Assembly (NCBI GenBank): GCA_963752585.1
Contig: CAVVYV010000008.1
Coordinates: forward strand, 372,001-436,000
Source of the DNA: CAVVYV01 sp963752585
GTDB taxonomy: Bacteria; Actinomycetota; Thermoleophilia; Solirubrobacterales; 70-9
DNA: 64,000 bases
Reading direction: 5' to 3'
Shown here: in pieces, positions 8,072 through 17,981 of the stretch
Layout: every line of letters starts with the position of its first letter
Numbering within the stretch: position 1 is the stretch's first letter
Position numbers and translations under genes: made by a program
The notes under the pieces: generated by a model
Told to the model about the DNA's origin: nothing
The model's input: the letters and a program-made list of their open reading frames with translations, nothing else
Database searches by the model: none

Positions 8072-8886
8072 TTAGCTACTCGTGCTGCTCTCTGCCAGGT
8101 CGAGTTGGCCGTTGCGCTGTGCCCAGCCGGGCAGATCGATCTGCTCGAGGACGATCCGGCCCGGACCGTCACTGCGGACGCGGACCTTGCTGCCGTTCGC
8201 GAAGCCGGCCTCGAAGAACGGGCGCTGAGGGATCGTGATCGCCGCTTCTGGTTGATCAATGCCTCGCCTCTTTGCCCGGGCTTACGCTCGTAGTTAGTCG
8301 GCTTGACAGGGCGTGGAGAGGCGAGTGGGGGAGGGAGGATTCGAACCTCCGAAGGAACTAAGCCGGACGGTTTACAGCCGCCATCCTTTGACCGCTTGGA
8401 TACTCCCCCGGCCACAGGCAAGTCTAGATGCGGGCTTCGGCCAAATACGATCTCCCTGATCTGGGTCCCCGGCTCGATCTCGTTGTCTGCGTACTTCGGG
8501 CCGCCGAGCTGAATCGCTCTCTCGCCTCCAAGCGCTGTGGACGGAATAAGCCAACGACGACCGCTCCCGGTCAGCACGAAGAGATAATCGATCGCCTTCG
8601 GATCGATGGTCTTGACTACCCCGCCCCAGCTTTGATTCCCACCGAAGGTCGCGACTGAGACCGGGAAGCGGATGTGTCCTCCTGGGGTTCGTGTCTCCTG
8701 TATCGACGTCTTGACCTGGATCCGCAGCAGCCGGTCATCGATCTGCGCCACAAGGTCGTAGTCAGGGCTGTGTCCGAAAGGGACGAGCACCAGCGCGCCC
8801 TTGCTCGTCAGCCACTCGATCGCGGAGGCCTCACCCAGGTCGCCCTGCTGTCGTCGGTTGACGAGCCGCTCCGATTCTCGCTTCAT
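8072..8886 (-). CDS. PD-(D/E)XK nuclease (group I intron-associated type) with C-terminal AbrB-like domain, one-base frameshift
   Basis: Starts at ATG 8886 (minus), with TACGGT 7 nt upstream and no ribosome binding site. Residues 1-150 match the PDDEXK family related to the I-Ssp6803I group I intron endonuclease: GDLGEAS (Glu19), PDYDLV (Asp44) and LRIQVKTS (Gln57-x-Lys59) form the nuclease core, followed by GGNQSWGG and DYLFVLTG. The frame then runs without a stop through the tRNA-Tyr gene on the same strand and into a segment that, after restoring one missing base near 8240, reads INQKRRITIPQRPFFEAG...VRVRSDGPGRIVLEQIDLPG. That is an AbrB/MazE-type swapped-hairpin DNA-binding domain ending at TAA 8072. 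Without the correction the frame stays open to 7978. Nuclease call firm; fusion across the tRNA inferred. Confidence 0.65.
8326..8409 (-). tRNA. tRNA-Tyr (anticodon GTA)
   Basis: Minus strand, 84 nt. The acceptor stem GGGGGAG/CTCCCCC pairs perfectly, discriminator A; T arm GGAGG-TTCGAAT-CCTCC; anticodon loop CTGTAAA with GTA; the long variable arm (CCGTCCGGCTTAGTTCCTTC region) is expected for bacterial tyrosine tRNA. CCA is not encoded. The gene lies inside the open frame of the PD-(D/E)XK/AbrB gene on the same strand. Confidence 0.95.
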
Positions 8887-8942
8887 GCGGAAAACCGTAG
8901 GGTCGGCCGTGTCGCGACTGCCACCCAGAGTGGAACAGAAGT

Positions 8943-9689
8943 GTGACTTCGCAGGGCGCCAGCGATAGCGTCCCCGCCGTGGCCGACCTCGACGGACGAG
9001 TGATCGCGATCGCCGGCGCCGGCGGCGGGCTCGGGCCGGTGGTGGCGAAGCGGCTCGCGGACGCCGGCGCCACCCTCGCCCTCGCGGACCGCACCGACGA
9101 GCACGCCGACGCAGCCAGGAAGCAGCTCGACCTCCCCGACGAGCGCATCGACGCTCGCGCCGTCGACCTCCTCGACGAGACCGCCGCCAATGACTGGGCC
9201 GCCACCCTCACCGACCGCTTCGGCGGCGTCGACGCCCTCCTCCACCTGGTCGGCGGCTACCGCGGCGGCGATCCGATCCAGAGCTTCGACCTCGCCGACT
9301 ACGAGCTCCTCCACGACCTCCTCGTCCGCACCCTCCAGCTCGCCACCCGCGCATTCCACCCCGCCCTCACGAAGAGCGACCACGGCCGCTTCCTCCTCGT
9401 CTCCGCCGCCGCCGCCCAGAGCCCAGAGGACACCAACGCCGCCTACGCCTCCGCAAAGGCCGCCGCCGAGGCGTGGACCCGGGCCCTCGCCGACTCCTTC
9501 GCCGGCACCGGCGCCACCGCCAACATCATCGCCGTCAACGCGATCGAGACCCCGCGGATCCGCGAGGAGAACCCGGACGAGGAGCGTCCCTCCTTCACTC
9601 CCGCCGAGGACCTCGCCGAGGCGATCGCCTTCCTCTGCTCCGACGCCGCCGGCCGGATGAACGGGCAACGGCTCGCCCTCCATCCCTGA
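8943..9689 (+). CDS. Short-chain dehydrogenase/reductase (SDR)
   Basis: 248 residues from GTG 8943. Classical SDR: nucleotide-binding GAGGGLG (TGxxxGxG-like, residues ~25-31), NAG-equivalent LVGGYRGG near residue 100, catalytic Ser in VSAAAAQS, and catalytic YASAK (residues ~162-166). Oxidoreductase using NAD(P)H; substrate cannot be inferred. Divergent from the nuclease gene and directly upstream of tRNA-Thr. Confidence 0.85.
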   Translation: MTSQGASDSVPAVADLDGRVIAIAGAGGGLGPVVAKRLADAGATLALADRTDEHADAARKQLDLPDERIDARAVDLLDETAANDWAATLTDRFGGVDALLHLVGGYRGGDPIQSFDLADYELLHDLLVRTLQLATRAFHPALTKSDHGRFLLVSAAAAQSPEDTNAAYASAKAAAEAWTRALADSFAGTGATANIIAVNAIETPRIREENPDEERPSFTPAEDLAEAIAFLCSDAAGRMNGQRLALHP

Positions 9690-9714
9690 CCCGAATCGTC
9701 CCGGCGCCCCTCGC

Positions 9715-9720
9715 TACAGT
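9715..9720 (+). promoter_or_regulatory. Candidate -10 box of tRNA-Thr
   Basis: GCTACAGT motif; the hexamer TACAGT lies 9 nt before the mature tRNA 5' end. It has the same GCTANNNT form as boxes upstream of rplJ, rpoB, fusA and tuf. Confidence 0.4.
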
Positions 9721-9729
9721 GCGGCACGC

Positions 9730-9802
<73 letters not shown>

Positions 9803-9927
9803 TGCTCCACGGCGGGATTCGACGGATTTTGCAGGCGGGATCGGGCCAGTGGCGGCGTGATCGACCGATCAAAGCCGAAACTATTCCCCGTTTCTGGGGT
9901 TCGAGGGAGCCGACGAGGAAAGGACAC

Positions 9928-11455
9928 TTGGACACTGATCGGACATTTCGGTTGATGACAGGCGGCAGGCTTGGGTGGGTCGCCCTGCTCTTGGCCTGTG
10001 GCCTGCTCGCCGCGCTCGCGTTTCCACCGGCCGCTCCCGCGGCGCGGGGTCTCGTGACCGGATTCCACGATGACGAGTACCAGTACGGCGACTCCGCCGA
10101 ACGTGCGCTCTGGCTGGGCCGGGTTGTCGACTCCGGGGCGGGAATCGTGCGCGTCACCGTCCCTTGGGCGTCCCAGGTGGTGGGGACTCAGCGCCCTCCC
10201 GACCCCACAAACCCCGCCAGCACCTCCTACGACTTCTCCAAAATCGACCCGGGGGTGCGTGACGCCGGAGCGCGTGGTCTCACGGTCCTGCTGAACATCG
10301 CCCTCCCCGCCCCGCCATGGGCGGAGGGACCAGGGCGACCGGCCTCGGCGGCTCCGGGAACCTGGAAGCTGAATCCCTCCGACATCGCCGACTTCTCCCA
10401 GGCGCTCGCCGCTCGCTACGCGGGCGGCTTCGACCCCGACGGCCCCGGCGGCCCCCTGCTTCCGCTCCCCGCCGTGGGGGCGATCGAGATCTGGAACGAG
10501 CCCAACCTCGAGTTCTGGCTGACGCCGCAGTTCCAGGGGAAGACCGCCGTCGGCCCAGCCCACTACCGAGAGATGCTGAACGCCTCCTATCGGGCGGTGA
10601 AGGCGGTCAACCCGGGGATGCTCGTGGTCACGGGCGGCACCGCCCCATACGGGGATCGTCCCGGTGGCCCCTATCCGCCGGATGGCGCCCGAGTCCGGCC
10701 CGTGGAGTTCTGGCAGCACCTGCTCTGCGTGCAGCCGACGAAGGGGAAGAAGGGGAAGAAGGGAAGGAAGGAAGAGCGGCGCCTCACAGGGGAAGTTCGT
10801 AAGGACGCAGGGCTGTTCCGGCAGGGCGATGTTCGACGTCTTCGCCCACCATCCGATCAGCAACACCGGCCGGGGGCCGCGGGAGTCGGGTCCCCATCGG
10901 AACGACGCTTCCACGCCGGACCTGGGTCGACTGGTCCGCGTGCTGCGCGGCGCTGAGCGCGCCGGGACGGTGTCGGGCCGGCACCCGGTCTGGGTGACGG
11001 AGTTTTGGTGGGACAGCAACCCACCGAATCCGGCGGGCGCCCCTCTCGGTGTGCAGGCCCGTTGGATCGAGGAGTCGCTCTACCTGTTCTGGAAGGCCGG
11101 CGCGAGCGCCGCGATCAACTTCCAGATTCGCGACTCGACCGACCGGCCGGATGCTCGCGCCGGGTATCAGGCGGGGGTCTTCTTCGGCGACGGCCGGCCC
11201 AAGCCCTCTCTCACCGCCTTCCGCTTCCCGTTCGTCACCGAGCGGATCGACAAGCAACGGCTGCGCGCCTGGGGCAAGGCCCCGGAGGCGGGCCAGCTGA
11301 CCATCCAGCGGAGGCAGGGCGGACGCTGGGTGTCGATCAGGAACGTCCAGGTGGGCAAGGGAGCGGTGTTCGTCGCCACCCTTCGGCTGAGCGGAAAGCA
11401 GCGGCTGCGCGCCGAGGTTGGCAGCAGTCAAAGCCTCGTCTGGAAGCAAGGCTGA
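9928..11455 (+). CDS. Secreted glycoside hydrolase, clan GH-A-like TIM barrel, one frameshift
   Basis: TTG 9928 follows GAGGAAAGGA at a good spacing; ATG 9955 is the alternative. A signal peptide (LGWVALLLACGLLAALAFPPAAPA) is evident. The barrel has VRVTVPWAS, then IEIWNEPN with the acid/base Glu at nt 10498-10500, and VWVTEFWWDSN with the likely nucleophile Glu at nt 11000-11002, matching the retaining GH5/GH39-like pattern. About 120 C-terminal residues form a beta-rich tail. The frame changes once in a lysine-coding purine run (about 10740-10780), so the predicted protein splits in two unless corrected. Substrate unknown, probably a polysaccharide. Confidence 0.65.
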
Positions 11456-11471
11456 TCCCGGAGCGCTCGGG

Positions 11472-12323
11472 ATGGCAACGCTGGTCATTCAGGACAGAGC
11501 GGGGTCTGCCGGGAGCGCACACCCACTCGACGATCAGCTGACGCTCGGTCGCGAGGAGGGCAGGGCGGACCTCGCCCTGGATGACCCGGGCGTCTCGCGG
11601 CTGCACGCCCGGTTCGCTCTCGACCGGGGTGCGGTGGTGGTCGAGGACCTCGGCTCCTCCAACGGCACCTTCGTCAACGGCGAGCGGATCTCCGGCACGG
11701 TCGAGCTCGCCGCCGGCGACGAGGTCCAGCTCGGCGCCACCGTGCTCTCGATCGAGGGGAGCGCACCCGCGACCGCCCGCCAACCGCCTCCGGCGGCCAG
11801 GCCCGCCCCAAAGCGCCTCGCCCCCCATCCGACCGAGCGCGGCAACATCCCGGCGCTCGTCGCCGTCTTCCTCGGCCCCCTCTCCATCCTCCTCCTGCTC
11901 TTCAGCTCGGGGGCCGCCTTCTTCGTCTCCCTGCCCTGCGCGGTCGCCGCGATCGTCCTCGGCACGATCGGGATGCGAAACGTCGACCGCGGCCGGGCCG
12001 ACTCGCACCGCTCTCTCGCCCGCCTCGGCCGGGTCACCGGAGCGATCGGCGCGATCCTCTCGATCCTCGCCCTGATCGTCTTCCTGGTCGTCGCTACCGC
12101 ACTCGACGCGACCGAGGACAGCCTCAGCGGCCTGGTCGACCAGGTCCGCGACGAGATCGAGGGCGTCGAGTCGCCCGACCTCAACGCCCCCGACGTAAAT
12201 GCCCCCGACGTCAATGCCCCCGACGTCAACGCGCCGGATACGGGCGGCCTCGAATCGGGTGGCTCCGAATCGGGCGGCGCCGAGTCTGAGGGAGTGGACC
12301 CGGGCGGGTCGGAGTCCCCGTAG
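11472..12323 (+). CDS. FHA-domain membrane protein
   Basis: 283 residues from ATG 11472. The first ~95 residues form a forkhead-associated domain (LTLGREEGRADLALDD, SRLHARF, DLGSSNGTFVNG), which binds phosphothreonine, implying partnership with a Ser/Thr kinase. A proline-rich linker precedes a DUF4190-like pair of hydrophobic segments (residues ~125-175) and a further helix (~190-215). The C-terminus has a short DVNAP repeat (four near-copies of 15 bp) and a GGSES-rich tail, probably outside the membrane. Ends 9 nt before the acyl-CoA dehydrogenase. Confidence 0.75.
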   Translation: MATLVIQDRAGSAGSAHPLDDQLTLGREEGRADLALDDPGVSRLHARFALDRGAVVVEDLGSSNGTFVNGERISGTVELAAGDEVQLGATVLSIEGSAPATARQPPPAARPAPKRLAPHPTERGNIPALVAVFLGPLSILLLLFSSGAAFFVSLPCAVAAIVLGTIGMRNVDRGRADSHRSLARLGRVTGAIGAILSILALIVFLVVATALDATEDSLSGLVDQVRDEIEGVESPDLNAPDVNAPDVNAPDVNAPDTGGLESGGSESGGAESEGVDPGGSESP

Positions 12324-12326
12324 GGT
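12321..12326 (+). promoter_or_regulatory. Candidate -10 box of a leaderless promoter (acyl-CoA dehydrogenase)
   Basis: TAGGGT overlaps the FHA gene stop and lies 6 nt before GTG 12333; no ribosome binding site. Confidence 0.3.
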
Positions 12327-12332
12327 CTGCCT

Positions 12333-13475
12333 GTGGACTTCAAGCTCTCCGACGAGCAGCGCGACTTCGTCGCCGCGATCCGCGACTTCTGCGATCGCGA
12401 GGCGGGCACCCTGGAGAAGCGCGAGCAGCTCACTGAGAGCTACTCGATTCACCATTCCCAGCCGCTCTACGAGAAGATGGCCGAGCTCGGCTGGCTCGGC
12501 CTCACGATCCCGGAGGAGTACGGCGGCTCGGGCGGGACGATGCTCGACGCCTGCCTGTTCATGGAGGAGAGCTCCCGCGGAATGGCCCCGATCGGCGGCT
12601 ACGCCACCACCCTGATCGTCGCCGGCGCCACCGGGCGGTTCGGCACCGACGACCAGAAGAAGGAGATCCTCGGCGGGATCTCCAGGGGCTCGGTCGAGGC
12701 GATCGCGATGACCGAGCCCGAGGCCGGCTCTGACGTCGGCTCGCTCAGCACCGAGGCGAAGCGCTCGAACGGCGGCTTCGCCATCAACGGGCAGAAGGTC
12801 TTCATCTCGAACGCCCACATCTCCGACCACGTCCTGGTCGTCTGCCGGACGACCAAGGGCGAGTCGAAGCACGAGGGCCTCTCGATGATCTTCGTCCCCC
12901 GCGGCGCCGACGGGATGGAGGTGAACCCGATCGACACGATGGGCGGCCGCGAGACCAACACCCTCTACTTCAACGACTGCGAGGTCCCGGAGGACGCCCT
13001 GCTCGGCGAGCTCGACCGCGGCTGGGTCCAGCTGATGGCCGGCCTCAACGTCGAGCGCCTGATCCTGGCGGCGACGATGCTCGGAATCGGCCAGCGCGCC
13101 TTCGACGACGCCCTCGCCTACGCCAAGGAGCGGAAGCAGTTCGGCCGCCCGATCGGCTCATTCCAGGCCCTCCAGCACCGCTTCGCCGACCTCGCCACCG
13201 ACCTCGAGGCGGCGCGGCTGATGACCTGGTGGGTCGCCAGTCTCACCGACGAGGACCCCGACCGGATGCTCCCCAAGGAGGCCTCGATGGTGAAGCTGTT
13301 CGTCACCGAGACCGCCCAGCGGGTCGCCCTCGAGGGGATGCAGATGATGGGCGGCTACGGCTACTCCTCGGAGTACGACATGGAGCGCCTCGTCCGCGCC
13401 ACCCTCGTCTCGACGATCTACGGCGGCACCTCGGAGATCCAGCGGGGGATCATCGCGAAGACGCTCGGGCTGTAG
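12333..13475 (+). CDS. Acyl-CoA dehydrogenase family protein
   Basis: 380 residues, the standard length. FAD-dependent alpha,beta-dehydrogenation of acyl-CoA. Visible marks: AMTEPEAGSDVGS (residues ~126-138), the FAD/substrate segment ISNAHISDHVLVV, ERKQFGRPIGSFQALQHRFADL (~265-286), QMMGGYGYSSEYDMERLVRA and the C-terminal TIYGGTSEIQRGIIAKTLGL, where the Glu is in the usual catalytic-base region (YGGTSE). Chain-length specificity unknown. Confidence 0.9.
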   Translation: MDFKLSDEQRDFVAAIRDFCDREAGTLEKREQLTESYSIHHSQPLYEKMAELGWLGLTIPEEYGGSGGTMLDACLFMEESSRGMAPIGGYATTLIVAGATGRFGTDDQKKEILGGISRGSVEAIAMTEPEAGSDVGSLSTEAKRSNGGFAINGQKVFISNAHISDHVLVVCRTTKGESKHEGLSMIFVPRGADGMEVNPIDTMGGRETNTLYFNDCEVPEDALLGELDRGWVQLMAGLNVERLILAATMLGIGQRAFDDALAYAKERKQFGRPIGSFQALQHRFADLATDLEAARLMTWWVASLTDEDPDRMLPKEASMVKLFVTETAQRVALEGMQMMGGYGYSSEYDMERLVRATLVSTIYGGTSEIQRGIIAKTLGL

Positions 13476-13727
13476 CCACGAGCCGAACCTGACCCGAGGC
13501 AGTCGCTTGACTTCGCTGACGAGTCGGACCTCACCCTCAAGGCGAGGTTTAGCTACGGCTCATGCTGACGCCATAGTACAACCGGCCATTAGCGCCGGAG
13601 AACTACCTAGCCGTTAGTGTGGTGCATTGCCGATGTGGCCGGTTCCGTCGGGGGGTACGGTCGCAGGGCGAATACCAGGCGAGTGCCTTTCGGGGGGTCG
13701 CTCGTCGGGTTTCAGAAAGGGAGTCGT
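13476..13727. other. Intergenic region before the giant surface-protein gene
   Basis: 252 bp, less GC-rich than its surroundings. It should hold the promoter of the surface-protein gene, but no pair of -35/-10 boxes stands out. A TTGACT occurs at about 13507 without a well-spaced -10. No gene seen. Confidence 0.3.
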
Positions 13728-16700
13728 TTGCGAGTGAAGCGGAAGGGGAACTTCAGCGCGACGGGATCGAAAAGGCCGGTCAGGATGGTCGGTGCCCGGA
13801 TGCTGCCGATCGCCCTGGCGGTCGTGGCGGGTGCTCGTGGCCTTGACCGTGCCCGCCGGGGCGGCCGAGAGCCCGCCCCAGGAGGGATCCGGTACCCTGG
13901 AGCGGGACCTGCACGAACCCCGACAACGCGATCACCGACAACGACATCCGGTCGGACTGCAACTTCGGCCAGAACCGTGGTCGCCCGTGACTTCAACCTC
14001 GACGCCTGGTGCCCGAGTCGGCCACGGAGATCGGCGTTCATCGTCGACGTCCGAGGCAGAACCAACACCCGGCAGGGAGCGACGTGTTCGACGTCAGCCT
14101 CTCCAAGGACGGCGGCGGAAGCTTCTCGCCCGTCGTCCGATCCACCGATACCGTCGAGAGCGACTTGACACGGACGAGCCGACAGCGTTCGTCCAGGCGC
14201 CCGCGGACGAGGCATGCAACACCTTCGGGACCACGTGGACGCGCGATGACCTCGCGAACGATGACTTCCGCGTCCGGGTCGCCGCCCATCCCCGCAGCAG
14301 CACCACCACCGACGCGCCCGCGGAGACCATGCAGATCGACGACATCGACGTCCGGGTCTGCTGGGCCGCGCGGAACGATCACCAAGGCCGCCGGCGGCGC
14401 AGCCAGCCCGGGCGCGAACGTCGGCGCCTCCCTCACCGTCGAGCACACGGGCGTGATGTCTCGACGGCTCCGGCAGTCCGAGCGACGACTGGAACTCGAC
14501 CAGCTACCAGATCAACAGCGGGCCGATCGTCTGCGTAGATACGCCCGACAACACAAGCGCCGGCACCGACACCGAGTCCTTCCTGATCCCGGCGCCGACG
14601 GCCGAGGGCTCCTACGACCTGACCCTGATCGCCTACAGCGACGATGGGGGGCCCGGCAGGGCTGCGAGCAGAGGGCGAGCGAGCCGATGGTGATCCCGGA
14701 CGGCATCGTGGTCGGCATCTTCGGCTCCAACTTCCTCACCGGTGCGCCGGATACGGTTCCCGAGGGCTGGTCGGAAGGCCCGGTTGCGGCAACGACTGCG
14801 CGAGATCGCCCAGGTGGGATCCGGCGACCTCGCCGGCTACTCGCACCTGAGAGTGCGAAGCAATTGCGCCGTGACGAGGTCCGGCATCAGCACCAGCGGC
14901 CGGACCAACGTCCACCTCAAGTACACGTGGGGCAAGGACACGGACAACGACGAGGCGGACAACGACGACAACCTCGTGGTCCAGTGGAAGCTCTCGGCCG
15001 CGCCGGATGTGCCGGCGTCATGGACGACGCTCGCCACTCACAACCTCGTCGAGGACGGTGTCGACACACTTCCGACCGCCAACCCGGCCGACCACAGCCT
15101 CGGCGCGCCCGCCGAGAACACCAGCATCGACATCCGGTACATCGGCGCCACAAGCGAGGACGATGATCAGGCCCTCGTCGACGACGTGCTCGTCACGGGC
15201 GAAGGAGGCAACCAGCCTCCGAAGCCGGACTATCAGACGCTGCTCAGCGACTGCGTGACCGGCAACAACCAGTTCTGGACCAGCACCAACCCGACGTTCG
15301 CCTGGTACGTGAACCAGGCGGTTGGCTCCGATGGCTCCTCCGGATCGATCAAATGCGACTCCTACCCGAACGACCAATACGAGCGGCCGACCGACCAGAG
15401 CTATTCCTCCAGGACCATCACCGAGAAGCCCACCGGTCCGGGAGCGGGGTACGCGCCGCCTCCTCCTTCGCCCGCGGACCCGGTCTTCCTTTCGGGCATG
15501 GCACCCGATGGAGAGTTCGGCGTCGGGCAGTCGGTGTTCTCGAATGGGGGGCAGTACTACGAGTACATCGACATCACCCGCGGCCGCGCGGGTTCCGTCG
15601 ACGTCAACGCCAACACCGGCTGGCTCTTCTTCCAGATAGAGCTGTTCGGAGACTCGACTGTCAAGTCCGATCTGGATCGCGCGCAGGAATTCGCGGCCAG
15701 CACCTACTACACGGTGCGGCTCGGCAACAACGCGAGCGCCAATGACGCACGCTCGGGGATCGCGCTCCGGAACCAGCGCGTGAACAACATCACCACGAAC
15801 TTCTCGACGACTGACGCAAAGGTCTTCTCGGATGTCAACACGGCTAACGACGGCACCGGTGGCGGCGGCGTCAGCAGCAACGGCGGCGTCAATACATCGA
15901 GGCCTCCCGATTTGGCGGGTGACGGCTACGACGTAGACCGGGGGAACAACGACTGGCTATACGTCCGGCGCAACGACGTGATCTACACCGGGACCCACAC
16001 CGTCACCCGGCCCACGATCGAGTTCGCCTTCAACTACAAGAAGTTCAACGCCGACACCACCACCGGCCCCGACAACTTCACGCCGGCGAACATCACCTAC
16101 GTCGAGCTCGACGCCACCAAGGGCCTCCAAAACAACCAGAACTACCTCTGGAACGACGAGTACACGCTGCTCAGGCCGGCTCGCCGAACCCGCCGCTCCC
16201 GCCATCGGTCCCGCCAAATGAGATCCCGAATGGCACCGGGCTTCAGAACGTCACCCAGCTCGACACGCTGCGACTGGGGGGACTGACCCAGCAGCCCCAG
16301 CCCGGCACGATCGTGATCGAGAAGGACACGATCCCGAACAGCGGCACCGACTTCACCTACACCGACAACATCGCCGCCCCCTGCGCGATCGGGCCGCTCG
16401 AGGATGACGGCGACGAGAACCTCAACCCCTCCTCGGAGACCTGCACCAACGTCGCCCCCGGCTCCTACACGGTGACCGAGGACGACCCGGGGCCGGGCCA
16501 CGCGCTCACCGACCTCACCTGCACCGACACCGACACCAACGGCGTCGACTCGACCGGCGACACCCAGACCCGGGCCGCGACGATCAACCTCGACCCCGGC
16601 GAGACCGTCACCTGCAGCTTCGAGAACACCGAGCAGGGGACGGTCGGTGATCGAGAAGGACACGATCCCGAACGGCGTCACCGACTTCACCTACACCGAC

Positions 16701-17981
16701 GACATCGCCGCCCCCTGCGAGATCGGGCCGCTCGAGGATGACGGCGACGAGAACCATCAACCCCTCCTCGGAGACCTGCACCAACGTCGCCCCCGGCTCC
16801 TACACGGTGACCGAGGACCGACCCGCGGCCGAGCCACGCGCTCACCGACCTCACCTGCACCGACACCGACACCAACGGCGTCGACTCGACCGGCGACACC
16901 CAGACCCGGACCGCGACGATCAACCTCGACCCCGGCGAGACCGTCACCTGCAGCTTCGAGAACACCGAGCAGGGGACGGTCGATGATCGAGAAGGACACG
17001 ATCCCGAACAGCCCCACCGACTTCACCTACACCGACAACATCGCCGCCCCCTGCGCGATCGGGCCGCTCGAGGATGACGGCGACGAGAACCTCAACCCCT
17101 CCTCGGAGACCTGCACCAACGTCGCCCCCGGCTCCTACACGGTGACCGAGGACCGACCCGGGCCGAGCCACGCGCTCACCGACCTCACCTGCACCGACAC
17201 CGACACCAACGGCGTCGACTCGACCGGCGACACCCAGACCCGGACCGCGACGATCAACCTCGACCCCGGCGAGACCGTCACCTGCAGCTTCGAGAACACC
17301 GAGCAGGGGACGGTGGTGATCGAGAAGGACACGATCCCGAACAGCGGCACCGACTTCACCTACACCGACAACATCGCCGCCCCCTGCGCGATCGGGCCGC
17401 TCGAGGATGACGGCGACGAGAACCTCAACCCCTCCTCGGAGACCTGCACCAACGTCGCCCCCGGCTCCTACACGGTGACCGAGGACGACCCGGGGCCGGG
17501 CCACGCGCTCACCGACCTCACCTGCACCGACACCGACACCAACGGCGTCGACTCGACCGGCGACACCCAGACCCGGGCCGCGACGATCAACCTCGACGCC
17601 CGGCGAGACCGTCACCTGCAGCTTCGAGAACACCGAGCAGGGGACGGTGGTGATCGAGAAGGACACGATCCCGAACGGCGGCACCGACTTCACCTACACC
17701 GACAACATCGCCGCCCCCTGCGCGATCGGGCCGCTCGAGGATGACGGCGACGAGAACCATCAACCCCTCCTCGGAGACCTGCACCAACGTCGCCCCCGGC
17801 TCCTACACGGTGACCGAGGACCGACCCGGGGCCGGGCCACGCGCTCACCGACCTCACCTGCACCGACACCGACACCAACGGCGTCGACTCGACCGGCGAC
17901 ACCCAGACCCGGGCCGCGACGATCAACCTCGAGCCCGGCGAGACCGTCACCTGCAGCTTCGAGAACACCGAGCAGGGGACG
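13728..17981 (+). CDS. Giant secreted surface protein, N-terminal part and repeats 1-5, interrupted by several indels
   Basis: Probable start TTG 13728 after AGAAAGGGA. Restoring single-base indels gives a signal peptide (MLPIALAVVAG then VLVALTVPAGAAE) and a beta-rich ectodomain in pieces: WSGTCTNPDNAITDNDIRS, SDVFDVSLSKDGGGSFSPVV, DDWNSTSYQINSGPIVCVDT, then a long continuous stretch 14742-16170 with VHLKYTWGKDTDNDEADN, DIRYIGAT, many Asn/Asp/Thr and few Lys. The frame slips again near 16160 and continues as NEIPNGTGLQNVTQLDTL into repeat 1 at 16313. Repeats 1-5 each match the 111-aa unit but contain single-base insertions (for example near 16645, 16755, 16825, 17600, 17757 and 17825). It is one gene with the next entry. 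Indels here are probably sequence errors, though decay cannot be excluded. Confidence 0.55.
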
